DNA of 64,000 nucleotides, from assembly GCF_040436345.1 (NCBI RefSeq), contig NC_133224.1, positions 7,742,741 through 7,806,740 on the forward strand. Direction: 5' to 3'. Shown here one piece after another: positions 24,462 through 61,789 of this stretch; the first letter of the stretch is position 1; each line of letters begins with the position of its first letter. Made by a program: the position numbers and the translations under genes. The DNA is from Pagrus major (lineage: Eukaryota > Chordata > Actinopteri > Spariformes > Sparidae). The notes beneath the pieces were generated by a model. That model made no database searches, was not told where the DNA came from, and saw only the letters and a program-made list of their open reading frames with translations.

Positions 24462-25266
24462 CTTGGAAGGGTGTTGCTGCGAAGGACCCCGGCCCGGAAG
24501 TGTAGAGCTGGTTGACCAGCGCCTGTGTGGAAATGCGGTCCAGTTTGGAGGGATGAGATTTTTGTGATTTTAAGTTATTATTTTGTGAAAGTTTGTCATT
24601 ATTTTGATTTAATAAGTCATTATTTTAAGATGCTATCATTATTTTTGAAATAAGTAAGTCATTATTAAAAAAGAAATCTCATTATTTCTAATAAGCTAAG
24701 TCATTATTTTGAGAATATTTATCATTATGTGTTTTGAGATTTGAGTTTCTCAGTATAATGACTCACCGCATCTTTTTTAAGGCATATTTGCAGAAATGGG
24801 CTTCTATAGACCATAGTAAGATAGACCCATTATAATACTTACAGCTAACTAAAGAGCTGATGTCTTTCTCTACTCTACTATGGGAAAAAACAGAAGTGGT
24901 GGCCTGCCAAAGCCAGTGAGTGTTTTCCCTGTGATTTTAATGTAGCACAAACTAAATAGAGCCAAAAAAGAGACTTCACAAGAGGTATCCAGAGAAAGCA
25001 AATGTCATGTTCTGAATACTGAAAAGGCGGCATAAAATCTCCTAGATTTGGTCAAGCATATTTTACTCACAAAAATCAGTCTCCCCGTACACTTCACACT
25101 CTCCACCAGGTGGAGACAGTGTGACTTTGTGCTGGTTTTTAGAGCAGAGAAGAAGAAAGTAGCTCGCTGATCCTTCCTGCTGTACAGTGAACACACTACT
25201 GAGCCAAACATGTCCAGTAACATGAACTAAACAGGGAAGGTGACGCCGTTTACGTCACCCGGACCA
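24462..25266. promoter_or_regulatory. Shared upstream region of divergent pfdn2 and nit1
   Basis: About 0.8 kb separates the two start codons. Close to pfdn2 there is an ETS-type site, CCGGAAGT at 24494-24501. Close to nit1 there is TACGTCAC at 25251-25258, a CRE-like element, with an earlier TGACG at 25241. Most of the middle (24540-24770) is a degenerate tandem repeat. No TATA box is evident. The transcription starts and whether the promoter is truly bidirectional are inferred. Confidence 0.45.
24540..24770. repeat. Degenerate tandem repeat with TCATTATTTT unit
   Basis: Units of roughly 20-25 bp share the core GTCATTATTTT followed by GA/AA-rich sequence and recur about eight times with divergence (for example near 24594, 24618, 24657, 24702 and 24729). 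Confidence 0.7.
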
Positions 25267-25355
25267 ATGATCACATTCAGGTGCATTTTGGGAACATCTG
25301 CAAGATATTTGGCCTCTCACCCAGCTTGGAGACAACAGATCAAGCTGCAAAACAG
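25267..25355 (+). CDS. nit1: nit1 exon 1: predicted mitochondrial presequence
   Basis: Opens with ATG at 25267 and ends AAC AG before the donor GTATGT. Spliced to the acceptor at 25604-25606 (GCGCAG), the split codon becomes AGG and the next codon is the ATG at 25608, so the two starts are in frame. The peptide begins MITFRCILG, is basic and hydroxylated, and lacks acidic residues. A GTG at 25281 in another frame is irrelevant. Confidence 0.7.
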
Positions 25356-27117
25356 GTATGTTTATTATCCTACACAAGTGAATATGTTGTTTTGATATCT
25401 AGCCTTCTATACACGATGGATGGATGGAAATCAGAGTATTGTGTAGAGTTTTTATTTATTATCCTAGTAAGATCACCGTGGGTGCAGAGCTGTACAACAT
25501 TATGCAATAAATATACACCAGAGTAACTAGTTCTGTTAATGATCAGCCACGACTGAACTGAAGTCTTTGCCTGGCATGCAGCAACGACAACCTCTTCTCT
25601 GCGCAGGATGTCGACTTTACCTCGGCCGGTGGCTGCAGTGTGCCAGGTGACGGCCACCCCGGACAAACAGGCCAACTTCTCTGCCTGTAAACAGCTGGTG
25701 GAGGAGGCCAAGGAGCGAGGGGCCAGCATGGTCTTCCTGCCTGAGGGCTTCGACTACATCGGATCCAGTCGGGAGGAGACCCTGTCGCTGTCTGAGAGCC
25801 TGACAGGAGACACAATCTCACAATACACTCAGCTGGCCAGGTAGACATTTTTTAATGTCTGCTATTAGGAAACCTTGACGTATGTACCACTTTTAGGCTT
25901 TGTTTAAGGTGATTTACTTGGCTTTCCACACAGAAAAGTGTGTTCAGTCTTGCTCTGCTGGAAGATATTTTTCAGAAGATACAAGATCAACGACGAGATG
26001 TGCATCATCTCCACTATCGTCAAGGATTCCTTCTGGTATATTAACCTCTCCTTCTTCCAGGAAGTTGCAGGTTTGGCTGTCTCTTGGAGGATTTCATGAG
26101 CGAGGACATGACTGGGAGTCCGACCGACGGATCTACAACAGTCACATCATAATCAATGATAAAGGTGGTCTCCATTGAACAATCATATTCAACCCGCAGT
26201 CCAAATACACACTCACACTCACACACTGTCTTTTCACCCACAGGTGACATCGTTTCAGTCTACAGGAAGTCCCATCTGTTTGATGTGGAGCTGCCAGAGA
26301 AAGGGGTTTCCCTTAAAGAAAGTGCCTTCACCATCCCCGGACCCACCCTCGTGTCGCCAGTCCAGACTCCCATCGGAAAGGTGTCGTTTTCTGAGATAAT
26401 CATCATCAAGCAGACCTACAGGGGTTGATTGAGAACTTCATGACCTAAGGTTGAAGGAGCTGACTCACCCCTCGTATAAACCGAATGCATTCGTCGTATC
26501 AGGGGATAAAAGGCACATTTTTCTCGCTTCAATCTTCTGCCATGTTGTGGATCCAGTCTGAGCTTCCCTGCTGTAGTTCAGTATTAAGATCTGTTTGTGT
26601 TCTCTGGTTTGTTTTGAGCATTTTAATGTTCTTGCCACAGGTTGGCCTCGGCACCTGCTATGATCTGAGATTCCCCGAGTTGTCGCTGGCTCTGCAACGG
26701 CACGGGGCCGAGATTCTGACGTACCCATCAGCCTTCACTGTAGCAACAGGAGCCGCTCACTGGGAGGTGGGTCGAGTCGTGATAAGACGACAGGCTGGGC
26801 TGAGATACAAACCCAAGCAAACACAAACTTCCTGTGTTTATTATTCCCAGGTGTTGCTCCGTGCACGGGCAATCGAGACTCAGTGTTTCGTCCTGGCGGC
26901 GGCGCAGGTCGGCCCGCATCACGAGAAGCGCTCGTCGTACGGCCACGCCCTGGCGGTGGACCCCTGGGGCGAGGTGCTGGGCGACTGTGGAGGGGAGAAG
27001 CCGGGCATGGTGCTGGTGGAGATCAACCTGGAGAAGGTCAGCAGCATCAGGAGGAACATGCCGGTCCAACAGCACCGCAGAGACGCTGGTTTCTATCAGA
27101 GTCTGGAGAAGACTTGA
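25267..27117 (+). CDS. nit1: Nitrilase homolog 1, deaminated glutathione amidase (six coding exons)
   Basis: Carbon-nitrogen hydrolase that hydrolyses deaminated glutathione, a repair reaction. Coding exons are 25267-25355, 25607-25840, 26061-26164, 26244-26380, 26641-26766 and 26851-27117; all have GT..AG borders and consistent phase. The long form is 318 aa (human 327). Starting at the internal ATG 25608 gives 288 aa. The nitrilase triad is present: Glu in FLPEGFD (E46 of the short form), Lys in [10 protein letters not shown] (K121) and Cys in [12 protein letters not shown] (C164). Residues 1-30 of the long form contain five Arg/Lys and no Asp/Glu and look like a mitochondrial presequence. 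An AATAAA polyadenylation signal sits at 27183-27188. The exon 1 assignment rests on frame, splice sites and composition, so it is less certain than the rest. Confidence 0.94.
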
Positions 27118-27182
27118 CTACAAGAGACAGTGGGAACGTGATTTTTCCAGGATACTTTCTTGTCAAATGAAGCTTTTGAATG

Positions 27183-27188
27183 AATAAA
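27183..27188 (+). terminator. nit1: nit1 polyadenylation signal AATAAA
   Basis: Canonical hexamer 66 nt after the nit1 stop codon; cleavage is expected about 15-25 nt later. Confidence 0.7.
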
Positions 27189-27199
27189 TATCAGGGAAG

Positions 27200-27762
27200 T
27201 GTAAACACGGAGTATTGGTCCTGCTCTTGACAAGACACAAGTGTGAAGTGCAGATTATTTGCTTGTGGTTAAGGCAGAAACCAGCCACTTCTGCTTTTGC
27301 TCCTTCCTCAGATTGTTTTAGTGTAATTTTTGAGTCGTCGCTGCATTAAATCATCTTATTCACAGTTGCATTCAGCTGATTTGTGTGTTCCCATCAACAC
27401 GATCAGCTCAGACCAAATGAGTCTGTAGGTGATGTGACTCACGCTGGTCAGTAGATGGTGCTGTTGGGTTGTAAGAATATAAGAAACACTGACAGTAAAA
27501 CATTCCTGTTTCCAGCTCGATTGCTGATATGTATGGATCTGTGGGCATGAGTGGATCTGCACAAATAAATATGTGTTTCTCTGTGTTTGAATTAAAAGCT
27601 GTTGTCAACTGAAACATCTGAAAAACACTTTTCACTTGGTGTGTTTGTCTTCAATTACAAATTCTTCCTTTTGCTTGATGGAAGCACATATTACTTACAT
27701 TTCATGCTCTAATATGTGAAATTATACATAAATATATCTTTCTGTATCTTTTATCTAACCAA
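27200..27762. other. Intergenic DNA downstream of nit1
   Basis: AT-rich sequence without a supported exon; open frames on the minus strand at 27356-27635 show no family resemblance. Confidence 0.5.
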
Positions 27763-28388
27763 CAGTGGTGGAGAAAATACTCAAATCATTTACTTAAGTA
27801 AAAGCAGCAACACCACAGTATAAAAATACTACAAAATAAGTCCTGCAATCAAACTCATGCTTATGTAAATGTACAAAAGTATCAGCCGCGAGTGCTCGTT
27901 ATGCAGAAAGGCCCCTTTCAGAGTCACATCATTATATTAATTGGATTATAATTATTGGATGCATTAATGTGTAGATTGTGAATTTCCTGTAATGTGATTT
28001 AATGCAAGTACAGTTTTGATTTACTGATTTTACTTGATTTGAGTATTTCCATTTTCTGCTACTTTATACTTCCCCTCCACTACATTTTCTACTTTTGCTC
28101 CACTACATTTATTCGGCAATTTTAGTTATGAGTTACTTTGCAGATTACATGCTGCATCAGAGCCAAAGTGACACATTTCAAAATGTATTTATAATATCGG
28201 CAGCCAGAAAAACCTACTTTTGACACTTGAGTACATTTATATCAGATACTTTAAGACTAATACTCAAGTACTTTCCATATGGGTGACTTTCACTTTTACC
28301 AAAGTTATATTTCAACAGGATATCTTCACTTTTAAGTGTGACTTTTGAGTATTTTTGAGTAAAAGTACTTAGTTACTTCCCACCACTG
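27763..28388. repeat. Full-length MITE-like element with terminal inverted repeats
   Basis: Begins CAGTGGTGG and ends CCACCACTG, i.e. 9-bp perfect terminal inverted repeats, 626 bp apart. Subterminal sequence is dense in TACTT/AAGTA strings (ATTTACTTAAGTAAAAGC on the left, AAAAGTACTTAGTTACTTCC on the right). It has no coding capacity. The ends and length suggest a hAT-type non-autonomous element, but the flanking 8-mers match imperfectly, so the target-site duplication is not clear. Confidence 0.75.
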
Positions 28389-28690
28389 GCAACAAAGAGT
28401 CAAAAAAAACCATAAACAGTCTAAAATGATATTTAAATGTGTAATTTCTCTGCTTGTTTAATGACACATGCAGCTGCAGCCTCCATTATGTTCCTGCAGC
28501 CTTGTGGTTGCAGTGGCTGGATGAATAATTGATCACATTTTCTTGCTTCCTGCCTGTTTTTTTACTATCACAGAGCTGCTGCTGCTGCTGCTGCTGCTGG
28601 GATGGAGATGGGAGATGGGAGATGGGTAACAGGAAGTGAACGTCACTGACACAGGAATGGGACTGAAAAAAGAAAACACCATCATGATGA
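28389..28690. other. Intergenic DNA with short triplet repeat
   Basis: Contains a (GCT)n tract at about 28575-28600 followed by three GATGGGA units to 28626, just upstream of a possible non-coding first exon of clcn3. Confidence 0.6.
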
Positions 28691-28812
28691 TGAGGAGAAT
28701 GTCAAATCCACTCGAGTAAAGGGGGAAAAAAACCACAAAAAAAACCACCCTCGTTTGAGCTCAGGAGAAGGATGAACCGTCGTGTCCGAGCTGGATTTGA
28801 GGCATCAGGAAG
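28691..28812 (+). other. clcn3: Possible non-coding first exon of clcn3
   Basis: The coding exon at 35611 is preceded by a pyrimidine tract and AG acceptor (35590-35591), which implies an upstream 5' UTR exon. This interval ends in a good donor (GGAAG|GTAAGAG, exon end 28812) in the right strand and order. The left limit is a guess. Other donors in the 28.8-35.6 kb interval are possible. Confidence 0.3.
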
Positions 28813-29439
28813 GTAAGAGTTTGTTGTTTTGTGATCTGCGGGTGACGACTGTAGAGAAAAATAAAGAGATGTGTGTGTTTCACCACCCGAGGCCATGCAT
28901 CCATCCATCCATCATCCATCCATCCTTCCTCCTGTCGATGTCACATTCAGTGAGCTCACAGGTTGATCTCACATCTCGCTGCCCGAGCAGGTGCTAGCTT
29001 GGCGTCTTAGCTAGCTCGGAGGCTAACTCAACAGAAAATTCCCAGCGTCTGAGTATTTTTTGGGGGGTTTATTTGACGCTTTTTGTGGAGTCAGGCCCTC
29101 AGCTGCAGGAAAGGAAAACTGAACCTGAAAAATCTAATGTCTGCATGCTAACATTACCCTCTTTCTCCTCTTTTTTCCCTCTCCCCCCTCCATGTAATGC
29201 AGATGTGGCGTTCATATAGCACGGCTAGCTCGCTGTCTGTCGCCATGCTAGCTCTGTCATGGTTGTTCCTCATCATCAGCAGTGTTGAGCTGGTACTTTC
29301 TGCCCTCTTCAGCCATGTGAGGTCTTAAAACAAGCTTTCCTCCTCATGTCACCACACTGACACCATGTCACTGACAGCCAAAGCAGCTGTAGACTTTAAA
29401 AAGTGTGGGTTTCCATCATCATTTACTCTGAAATACTAT

Positions 29440-30320
29440 GAAAAGTTGATTAATCAATAAGCTGATGAAAAGAAAATTATTTGGCATCATTACTTTGGGC
29501 AAAAATGCAAAAAATTCATTGGTTACAACTTTTTTTCTTACTCGTATAATAAAAAACTGAATTTCATTGGGTTTTTAAGTTATTAAATCTGTCAGCGTGG
29601 GCTAATATAAAATTTAATAACTGTAATTGCTCTGAACATTTTATTAGAGTCAGACCGATGCTGGATTTTAGAGTTGATGCTGATATATTAGCTGATCGTT
29701 TAAGTCCATTTTTGGGCAGAAAAAGCCCCAAATTCAATGTTCACTGTTAACTTTTAGTCGATCAATCAATTAGTCAATCAAAATAAAGTTATTTGGTAGC
29801 CTATTTAGAAATGTATTCACGTTTTAAATCATTATTTGGAGCAAAAAATGCCCTAAATTTATTGGTTACAACCTGTTTTCTTAGTCTTCAATAATAATAA
29901 ACTGAATATCTTTGTGTTTTTCTCTCCTGGATAAGTTAAGTTATTAAATCTGTCAACTTGGGCTAATATAAAATATATTAATTTTGGGTTTATTGGGTTA
30001 ATTTTAGTTGATAAATCAGTTTATTCCCTTTTTGGGGCAAAATTGCCAAAAATTCACTGCTTACATCTTGTTTTCATAGTCTTCTATGGTTGTGAATTGA
30101 ATGTCTTTGGCTTTTTGGACCTTTTCCTTGATAAATTAATTTAAAACTGTAAATTTAAAACTGAAATTAATTTATCATTCAAGTGATTTTTGGGGCAAAA
30201 ATACCCAATTTTCACCGGTTACAGCTTGTTTTTTTAGTCTTCTACGATAGTAAACTGAATATCGTTGGGTTTTCACCAATTCTGCACATTTTAGTAGAGC
30301 AAACACTCCCATATTAGAAG
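29440..30320. repeat. Array of four related repeat copies
   Basis: The pair of motifs TTCATTGGTTACAAC (or close variants) and TAATAAACTGAAT..CTTTG.GTTTTT recurs at about 29515, 29857, 30051 and 30210, with AGTCAATCAAAATAA-like linkers between. The copies are in the same orientation and diverged. Confidence 0.65.
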
Positions 30321-31150
30321 CTCGAACCAGCAAAGGTTTGTCATTATTGCTCGTCATCAAAACTGAAGTTAATGTTTCCTCGACTGGCGAATCATTGCAG
30401 CGGCAGTAGACAGCAGGTCGGACATACTGAGGTCAGGGGACTCTGCACGTGTCCTCAAGTTTCCTCAAGTTAATGTTTCCCTGCTGCCGTCTTTTCAAGC
30501 ATCCGATTATATATTCACGATCTATGATTAGACGACTCTCCCCTCGCAGCAGAATCAAGAGTCCGTGGCAGTTTTCCCTCTTTCCACCCGGCGGTTACAG
30601 ACAGGTCAGGGCACAGACGCTGCTGCAAAGCTTCTTATTTGATTTGCTATCGCTGCTGGTTTAATCAGTGCTCCTGATTGTGTTATGTCTGTCTGGAGTG
30701 TTTGCCTCCATTCTGTCAAGCATGACCTGAGCGTTTTCATTCACAGTCTGACAGTCAGCGTTTATCTCCATCCTCTAATGTCGCATAAGATCACCCACGC
30801 TCTTCTTGCATTGTTTATATTGTTCATCTGAAAGTAGACTGTCAGATTACACAAGACGGCAAAGATGAATGTTTTCGGTTGCTAAATCATTGTTTTGTCT
30901 TTCACATCCTGATATGTGTCAGCTGAAAACATCGGCTTTGATTTTACATCTCTAGAAGGAGTTTTATAATTTAAAGCACACAGTTTGCAGCGTATTGAGG
31001 TACCTGAATCAACTTCAATCCAGAACATATACTCTCAGTCGACTCGCGTTTATTTCTAGGATGTATCCACCGCTGTCTCTCAAGGAAAATGATATTCTCA
31101 GACTGGCGTAGGCTGGATGAAATTGATAGCTGACAAAGCCTCACTGACAG

Positions 31151-31175
31151 CACACACACACACACACACACACAC
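31151..31175. repeat. (CA)n microsatellite
   Basis: About 12 CA units in non-coding DNA. Confidence 0.9.
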
Positions 31176-34100
31176 TGAAGGATTTCTTCAATGGCTGCGT
31201 TTCTTTGACTCTCCCTGTAGGCCAGAGACGACATGTATTATTCATCTCTCAGCATTCATTTTGTAAAAGTAGGAACTTCCTCTGTCTTTAGCAGCACACT
31301 GTAGCTAGCATCCCAAAAAGTCAAAATGTCCCTTTAAGATACAGTGACAACCAAGCTCATGTTCTCATTTGTAGAACTGTAATTAATCAATCAAAAGTAG
31401 AGTCTGACCCATACAGTTTTTTCGAGATTTTATAAAATTGTGTAATTTTATACGTTACAATTAACTTATAAGTTGAAAATGTCTCGCAGTCGCAGAGTAG
31501 CAGGGAACAGATTTGAAATGTACCTTTTTAAAAATGGAGAAATCCCAGAGATGCAGCTAAAGCGGCTTTTTTAAATCAAGCTAATTCATTTAAATGCTCT
31601 GTTCTGTGACTTAAAACCAAGATTTGATCCGAACCATGAGTTTTGTGGTCCGTTGCACCCTCATGCTCCACTTCATCATTTCAGATTCAAACATTTACTG
31701 GTTCCAGATGAAAACGTTGACATCGGCCCAACCCCAGCTGAATGCTGTTAACTGTGAGGGATGAAAGCTCTCTGTTGTGTTTTGTACGCTGGATGTTTTG
31801 CTACGAAACAATCTATACATATTGAGCGCTCTCTGTCTTTTTGAAGGATGTGTGTCGACACATTGGCCCCGTCTGTGGAGGAGGTGTGAGCCTGTCGGTT
31901 AGAGGCAAAACGCTGAGTCACATCCCAGCAACGGACGCCTGGGCAACACCTCCGTAGTGACCAGACGGAGGAAGATAAAGCCCCTCGCGGCTCAACTAGT
32001 TGTGCAGCATCAGCAGACCCTGTAACGTTTTGTTTCCCTGGCTGTTGATTACGTCTGTTCGGCCGCTGTTATCGACAGACACACACACTCCTCCCTTGTC
32101 CTTAGCTCATGCGCATCCTCACACGCTGAAATGAAATCTGACTCGTAGGGTAGTAGCTCCTCGATAAATCGACACAGTCTTTTCTCCCCGGCGTAATTAC
32201 TGTTTTGATTACTGTCGCAAAGAGCGAGGGAGAAACGACCGACGGTGCTGCAGACCGTCATAATTACAGCTATCAAATGTCACCAGCAGAGAGAAGGAGG
32301 AGGAAAGATGACAAGTCTTATTAAAGCCGAACAACGTCGAGAGGCTCTGCAGCGCAGTTCACTTCGGAACGGTCTATCTGAAAAGATAATTAAACACCTT
32401 TTAAAACATGCATTTTATACGCTCACTTTAATTTGCTGCATGAATGAGCGCTCCTGCTGGGCTGAAGTGTGTGTTCCCTTTAAGCCTAAGAGCTACCACA
32501 AAAGAAAGAAGTCGCAGGAGCTTAAAGGTGGATGTTAATAAGCAGAATAGTTTAAATGCCAGTCTGATGCTCAGGCTTAGGGTCAGCTCTGCAGTATGAC
32601 TAAAGGTCAAAGAGCAGAGACATCACGTGAGCGCCTACAAGATCTCCACCCTCGACGTTGACTCCGCAAACGAGCTGAATTGAATTTCCTGGCCACGCTG
32701 ATTCGATATAGCTCAAAGGGAAGTCCCGTCTCATGGTGAACCAGTGTGCTCGTTGGCGCAGGGGAAAGTTTCTCTTTCCTCTTTGCCTCACATTGTAGAG
32801 TTTGTGCCGGAGAGGATTAAGCGGTCTTCAGTTTCGCTGTTGGTGTTTGCGGAAGGCTTTTGTTCATGAGAGGTTGGGCCGAAATGTGGTATTACTGTCA
32901 TACCAAAGTGTCTGGATTTATTTGTCAGAGGTGAGTGAGCTCCAGCGCAACAGCCAGCACATCTAAAGGGGAGTGGGGACGGCGCTGTTGTCCGACCAGA
33001 GAAAAATTGGACGGGCTGATATTAGCTTTGTTGGTTAGCCAAATGCTGTTCAGAGCTGCCAAACATATGTCAAGTCAAAGTTTATTATAGCCCAGTGTCA
33101 CAAAGCACGGCTGAAAGGCATCAGCAAATAAGCAACATCAGCAAAACACACAAAAGTTGTGTCACCTACCGTGGGTACAATGAAACAGACATGAGGCGAT
33201 CCCAAAGAAAGAGGCTTGGGAAGTTTACCTGCTGATGTTTTATTCATATTTCTTTCATTAATAGTTAGGAGAGCTGCATTTTGAGATCTTAGCAGGAATA
33301 TGAGGAGACACTAAAAGTTGTTTGTTTGCTGTATGTGTCCAATTTGTGGGGCTGTGATCATTACAATTAATGTTTTGATTGTAAAATGGTGCTTCATCCC
33401 TGCCTGGTGTTTTTCTTTGTTGCTTGGATGCCTGTTCGCTGTTTACCGAACCTCACAAACCTTCTGGCATCGCCAAACGTGACTCATCATCTCTAAAATC
33501 GTACAACTTTACGAGGTTAAAGAAGGTTCAGTTTTATGCGAACATCCCCAGACGTGTGGGAGCAAGGTGAAAGACGGATGCCGCTTTGATTTCCTCGTGA
33601 AAATGAAGCACAGAGTTTTCTACGACAGCCCGACCATCATGTTGTCATCTTCACAAGCCTCTCGCTCAAAGCTCTCCTCACAAAATGTTAATGTAGAGAC
33701 GACCATGACTTGTGAATTGTCCACATATAAAGAAAAGTCTGGCTCATCCTAAAACTCTCAATTTTTAAAAAAATGTATTTCACCTTCGGTCGTACAAGTC
33801 GACGTGACATTTACTTCTCTAATCTTTTTGCTACAAAAGCACTTTTCACTTCCTGAATGGACGGAGCTGACTCCAACTTTTCTTTTTCTTCACTTCCTTT
33901 TCATTATGTCACTTTACAAAGTCCGCAGCACAAAAAAAAATCAGTAGGAAATCAAATCCATTCAGGTTGATATGGAGGGAGCTCAGAAATCTATTAGGCC
34001 CGGCTCTTTTTCACAGAGATACGGAGGAGTGAGGAGTCGCCTTTCAGACCGTGAAGGATTACTGAAGATCAGTCAGGCTGCAGCGACAGGACACGTTACA

Positions 34101-35610
34101 TTTCTATCTTTCTCCTGAACTCTCTTTTTCTTTATTACTCTGTGACTCATCAGGCCTCCGGGCTGACAATCCTATAAATATCTCCAGGTTATCTGTAATT
34201 TTAGGCGTCGTTGTGTTTGGCCTGCTGGGGGATCACCTCAGGTCACTTCATCTGTCGCTGCCTTTGTGGTCACAGAGTCTGGTGTAGTGTCCACCCTCTC
34301 CACAGGGGGGCGAGATTTGAGCAGAGTTGAGTTATCAGAGATTGTCCATGTGTCGTTTTAATCCCTCAGTCTATAAATACACCTTGACTTTGAGGCGAAC
34401 AGGACGTTATAACATCGCTGACATTTTATGTGATATCTTAAGGAAAGTTACAGATTTATAAAAACAACGAAGATAAAAGACAGAAAGGAAAAGTCCAAGC
34501 TGTCTTTCTTTTAATGTCTGAATGTAACTTTATGTCACTTTCATTAAACAGTAGCTTTATTCATCCAGTCAGACCAGTTTTTCAGCCTCCCCCCGGCACT
34601 TTTACATTATTTGGATTTGACTTTTTCAGTAGAATTATGTATTTTGGAGCGATTTACAGGGAAAATAAGGATTTGCGAGTGAGGAAATCTCAATTTAAAC
34701 TCAAATAAATATCCGTATATGTTGAATTGCTCGCCTGGGTGGAGACAGATGTCCCATCTTTTCACTACAGATACTTGAAAATTAATTTATTCCATTGCTC
34801 TCTCTCGAGCTGCAACTAATGATTATTTTCCGAGAATCGAACCAACGACCTTTTCGATTACTGGACGACCGGACGAGGCCACAGCTTGACATGATCTCAA
34901 ACAGAGAGAAGCAGCTCTCCATATTTGAAAGGCTGAAAAACAGGATGATGATTAATCAAGCTGGCGTGGAGGGACACGGGGCTCATGAGCCCATCATCAT
35001 CATCATCTTCATCATCATCATTAAACATCTTTCTCTCCATCTCCGCCACCACTGACAGCCCACATTCATCTGAAACTCTAATGTATCCAGTGTATCACTG
35101 CTGTCTCGTTCCTCCCACACCTCACTCCCTCTTTGTTTTACTTTATCGTCCGCTGGCCTGCGCTCCAGCGGTTTCAGGATTTCTGTCGGACTGTCTCTCT
35201 AATCTTTCAAGGTTATCTACACTATGAAACTGTGCTTGATACTTTCTCATTGTCTGCGTCTAACGGGACAGAAGTGTCATAGAGGGACTGAATCAATGAG
35301 CGGAACAGAGGGTTTTGTTTCAGCTCAGTTTTTATGTGTTAGCGCTGGAAACAGGTTGTGTTTCTTGTGGTGTGTCGTTCGATATTAAGTTTTGCCGGAC
35401 TGTAAATGTGTGTATCCGTCTGTCTCTGCTGTTTACCCATCAGTCAGTATGCACGTTAACAACCTACCCTTCTCATCTGTGTACCTAGGAGGCTCACTTT
35501 CACCCTGTAGACTCTATAATCTAGCATCCTCACAAACACGGTGTGTATATCTCCACCACCCCCCTCCTTTCCCTCCCTCCTTATCATCCAGGGCACCGGC
35601 GCGTCGCTAA

Positions 35611-60810
<25,200 letters not shown>

Positions 60811-61088
60811 CATTCGGACCCTTTTGTTTCTTTTTAGTTTTGAAGCTTTGTAGGCCGTGAACCTCGCCGACCGACTGTGGCTCCCAGAGACTTTTAAACC
60901 GGCCACGAGAGGGAACAGATAAAAAAGACTTTGTTGTTATCGTTGTGGCTGCTGAGGACACGACGAGGTCGCGGGGTCAAAGGCGCGCACACACACGAGG
61001 AATGCACTTTTTACACACACACACACACACACAAAAATCACAAAAACACACTTTTGCACTCACCTCAAACATGCATGCTCTCTCTCTT

Positions 61089-61125
<37 letters not shown>

Positions 61126-61540
61126 TAAGACTCCCTAAGCTGTACAGAAAACACCCGTTTGCACTCTTCGTGTGCCTCACCTGTTGTGTCCGCTGAGGTC
61201 GCCTGGCAGAGGTCAAAGGTCAGAATGAACCGCCGAAATTAAGGGACGCGATGAGGGACCTTTAACCTCCAGGCCCCCCCCGCGCCCCCCCTTCCCCCTG
61301 CACACACACCAGACCTGTCCGTCCTCCAGAGAAATGCATTGTTTACCTGTGAATTACATGTGTGTGCGTGTGAGAAACATGTGTGTGTCACTACATTCCA
61401 GCCAGGTTACCACGGGAACCGAGAGGACGCGCGCTCGCACCTCGCCTCACCTCCCCCCCGACGGCAGCAGCTCACGATCACACGGCGCACGGCTGCTCAC
61501 ATCGGTGCACGTCGGTCTGAATGACATGGCTATGACGAGT

Positions 61541-61628
61541 GTGTATGTGTGCGTGTCTGTCTGTGTGTGTCTGTCTGTGTGTCTGTCTGTGTGTCTGTCT
61601 GTGTGTGTGTGTGTGTGTGTGTCTGTGC

Positions 61629-61662
<34 letters not shown>
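61541..61662. repeat. Compound TGTC/TG and GA microsatellite
   Basis: Alternating TCTG and TG units followed by (GA)n at 61635-61662. Confidence 0.9.
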
Positions 61663-61665
<3 letters not shown>

Positions 61666-61785
61666 CGGTAGAGAGACATGGATGGGTACTGTATCTCAAG
61701 AACAAAACAATGTTCGCTGTCAAGAAGGAAAAAAGTGAAGATCTTTTGTTAGTGTGTGTTTTCATTTCTGAGCCAGCTTGAGTTT

Positions 61786-61789
<4 letters not shown>

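Larger units (their letters stand above)
28813..35591 (+). other. Upstream/intronic DNA 5' of clcn3 exon 1a
   Basis: No coding exon could be supported. The stretch holds a (CATC)n at about 28900-28924, an array of decayed interspersed repeats at 29440-30320, a (CA)n at 31151-31175, a repeat-like AAGTTTATTATAGCCCAGTG segment at about 33075-33190, and an (ATC)n at 34989-35022. 34740-34960 also resembles the ATTGC..GCAACTAATGATTA repeat. Confidence 0.5.

Noticed and set aside
25370-25848. Minus-strand open frames of 100-119 codons opposite nit1 exon 2
   Set aside because: Antisense shadows of a coding exon without family resemblance.
26485-27117. Single 210-codon reading through nit1 exons 5 and 6
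   Set aside because: It includes two intronic pieces that are open by chance; splice sites at 26640/26641, 26766/26767 and 26850/26851 and family alignment give the correct product.
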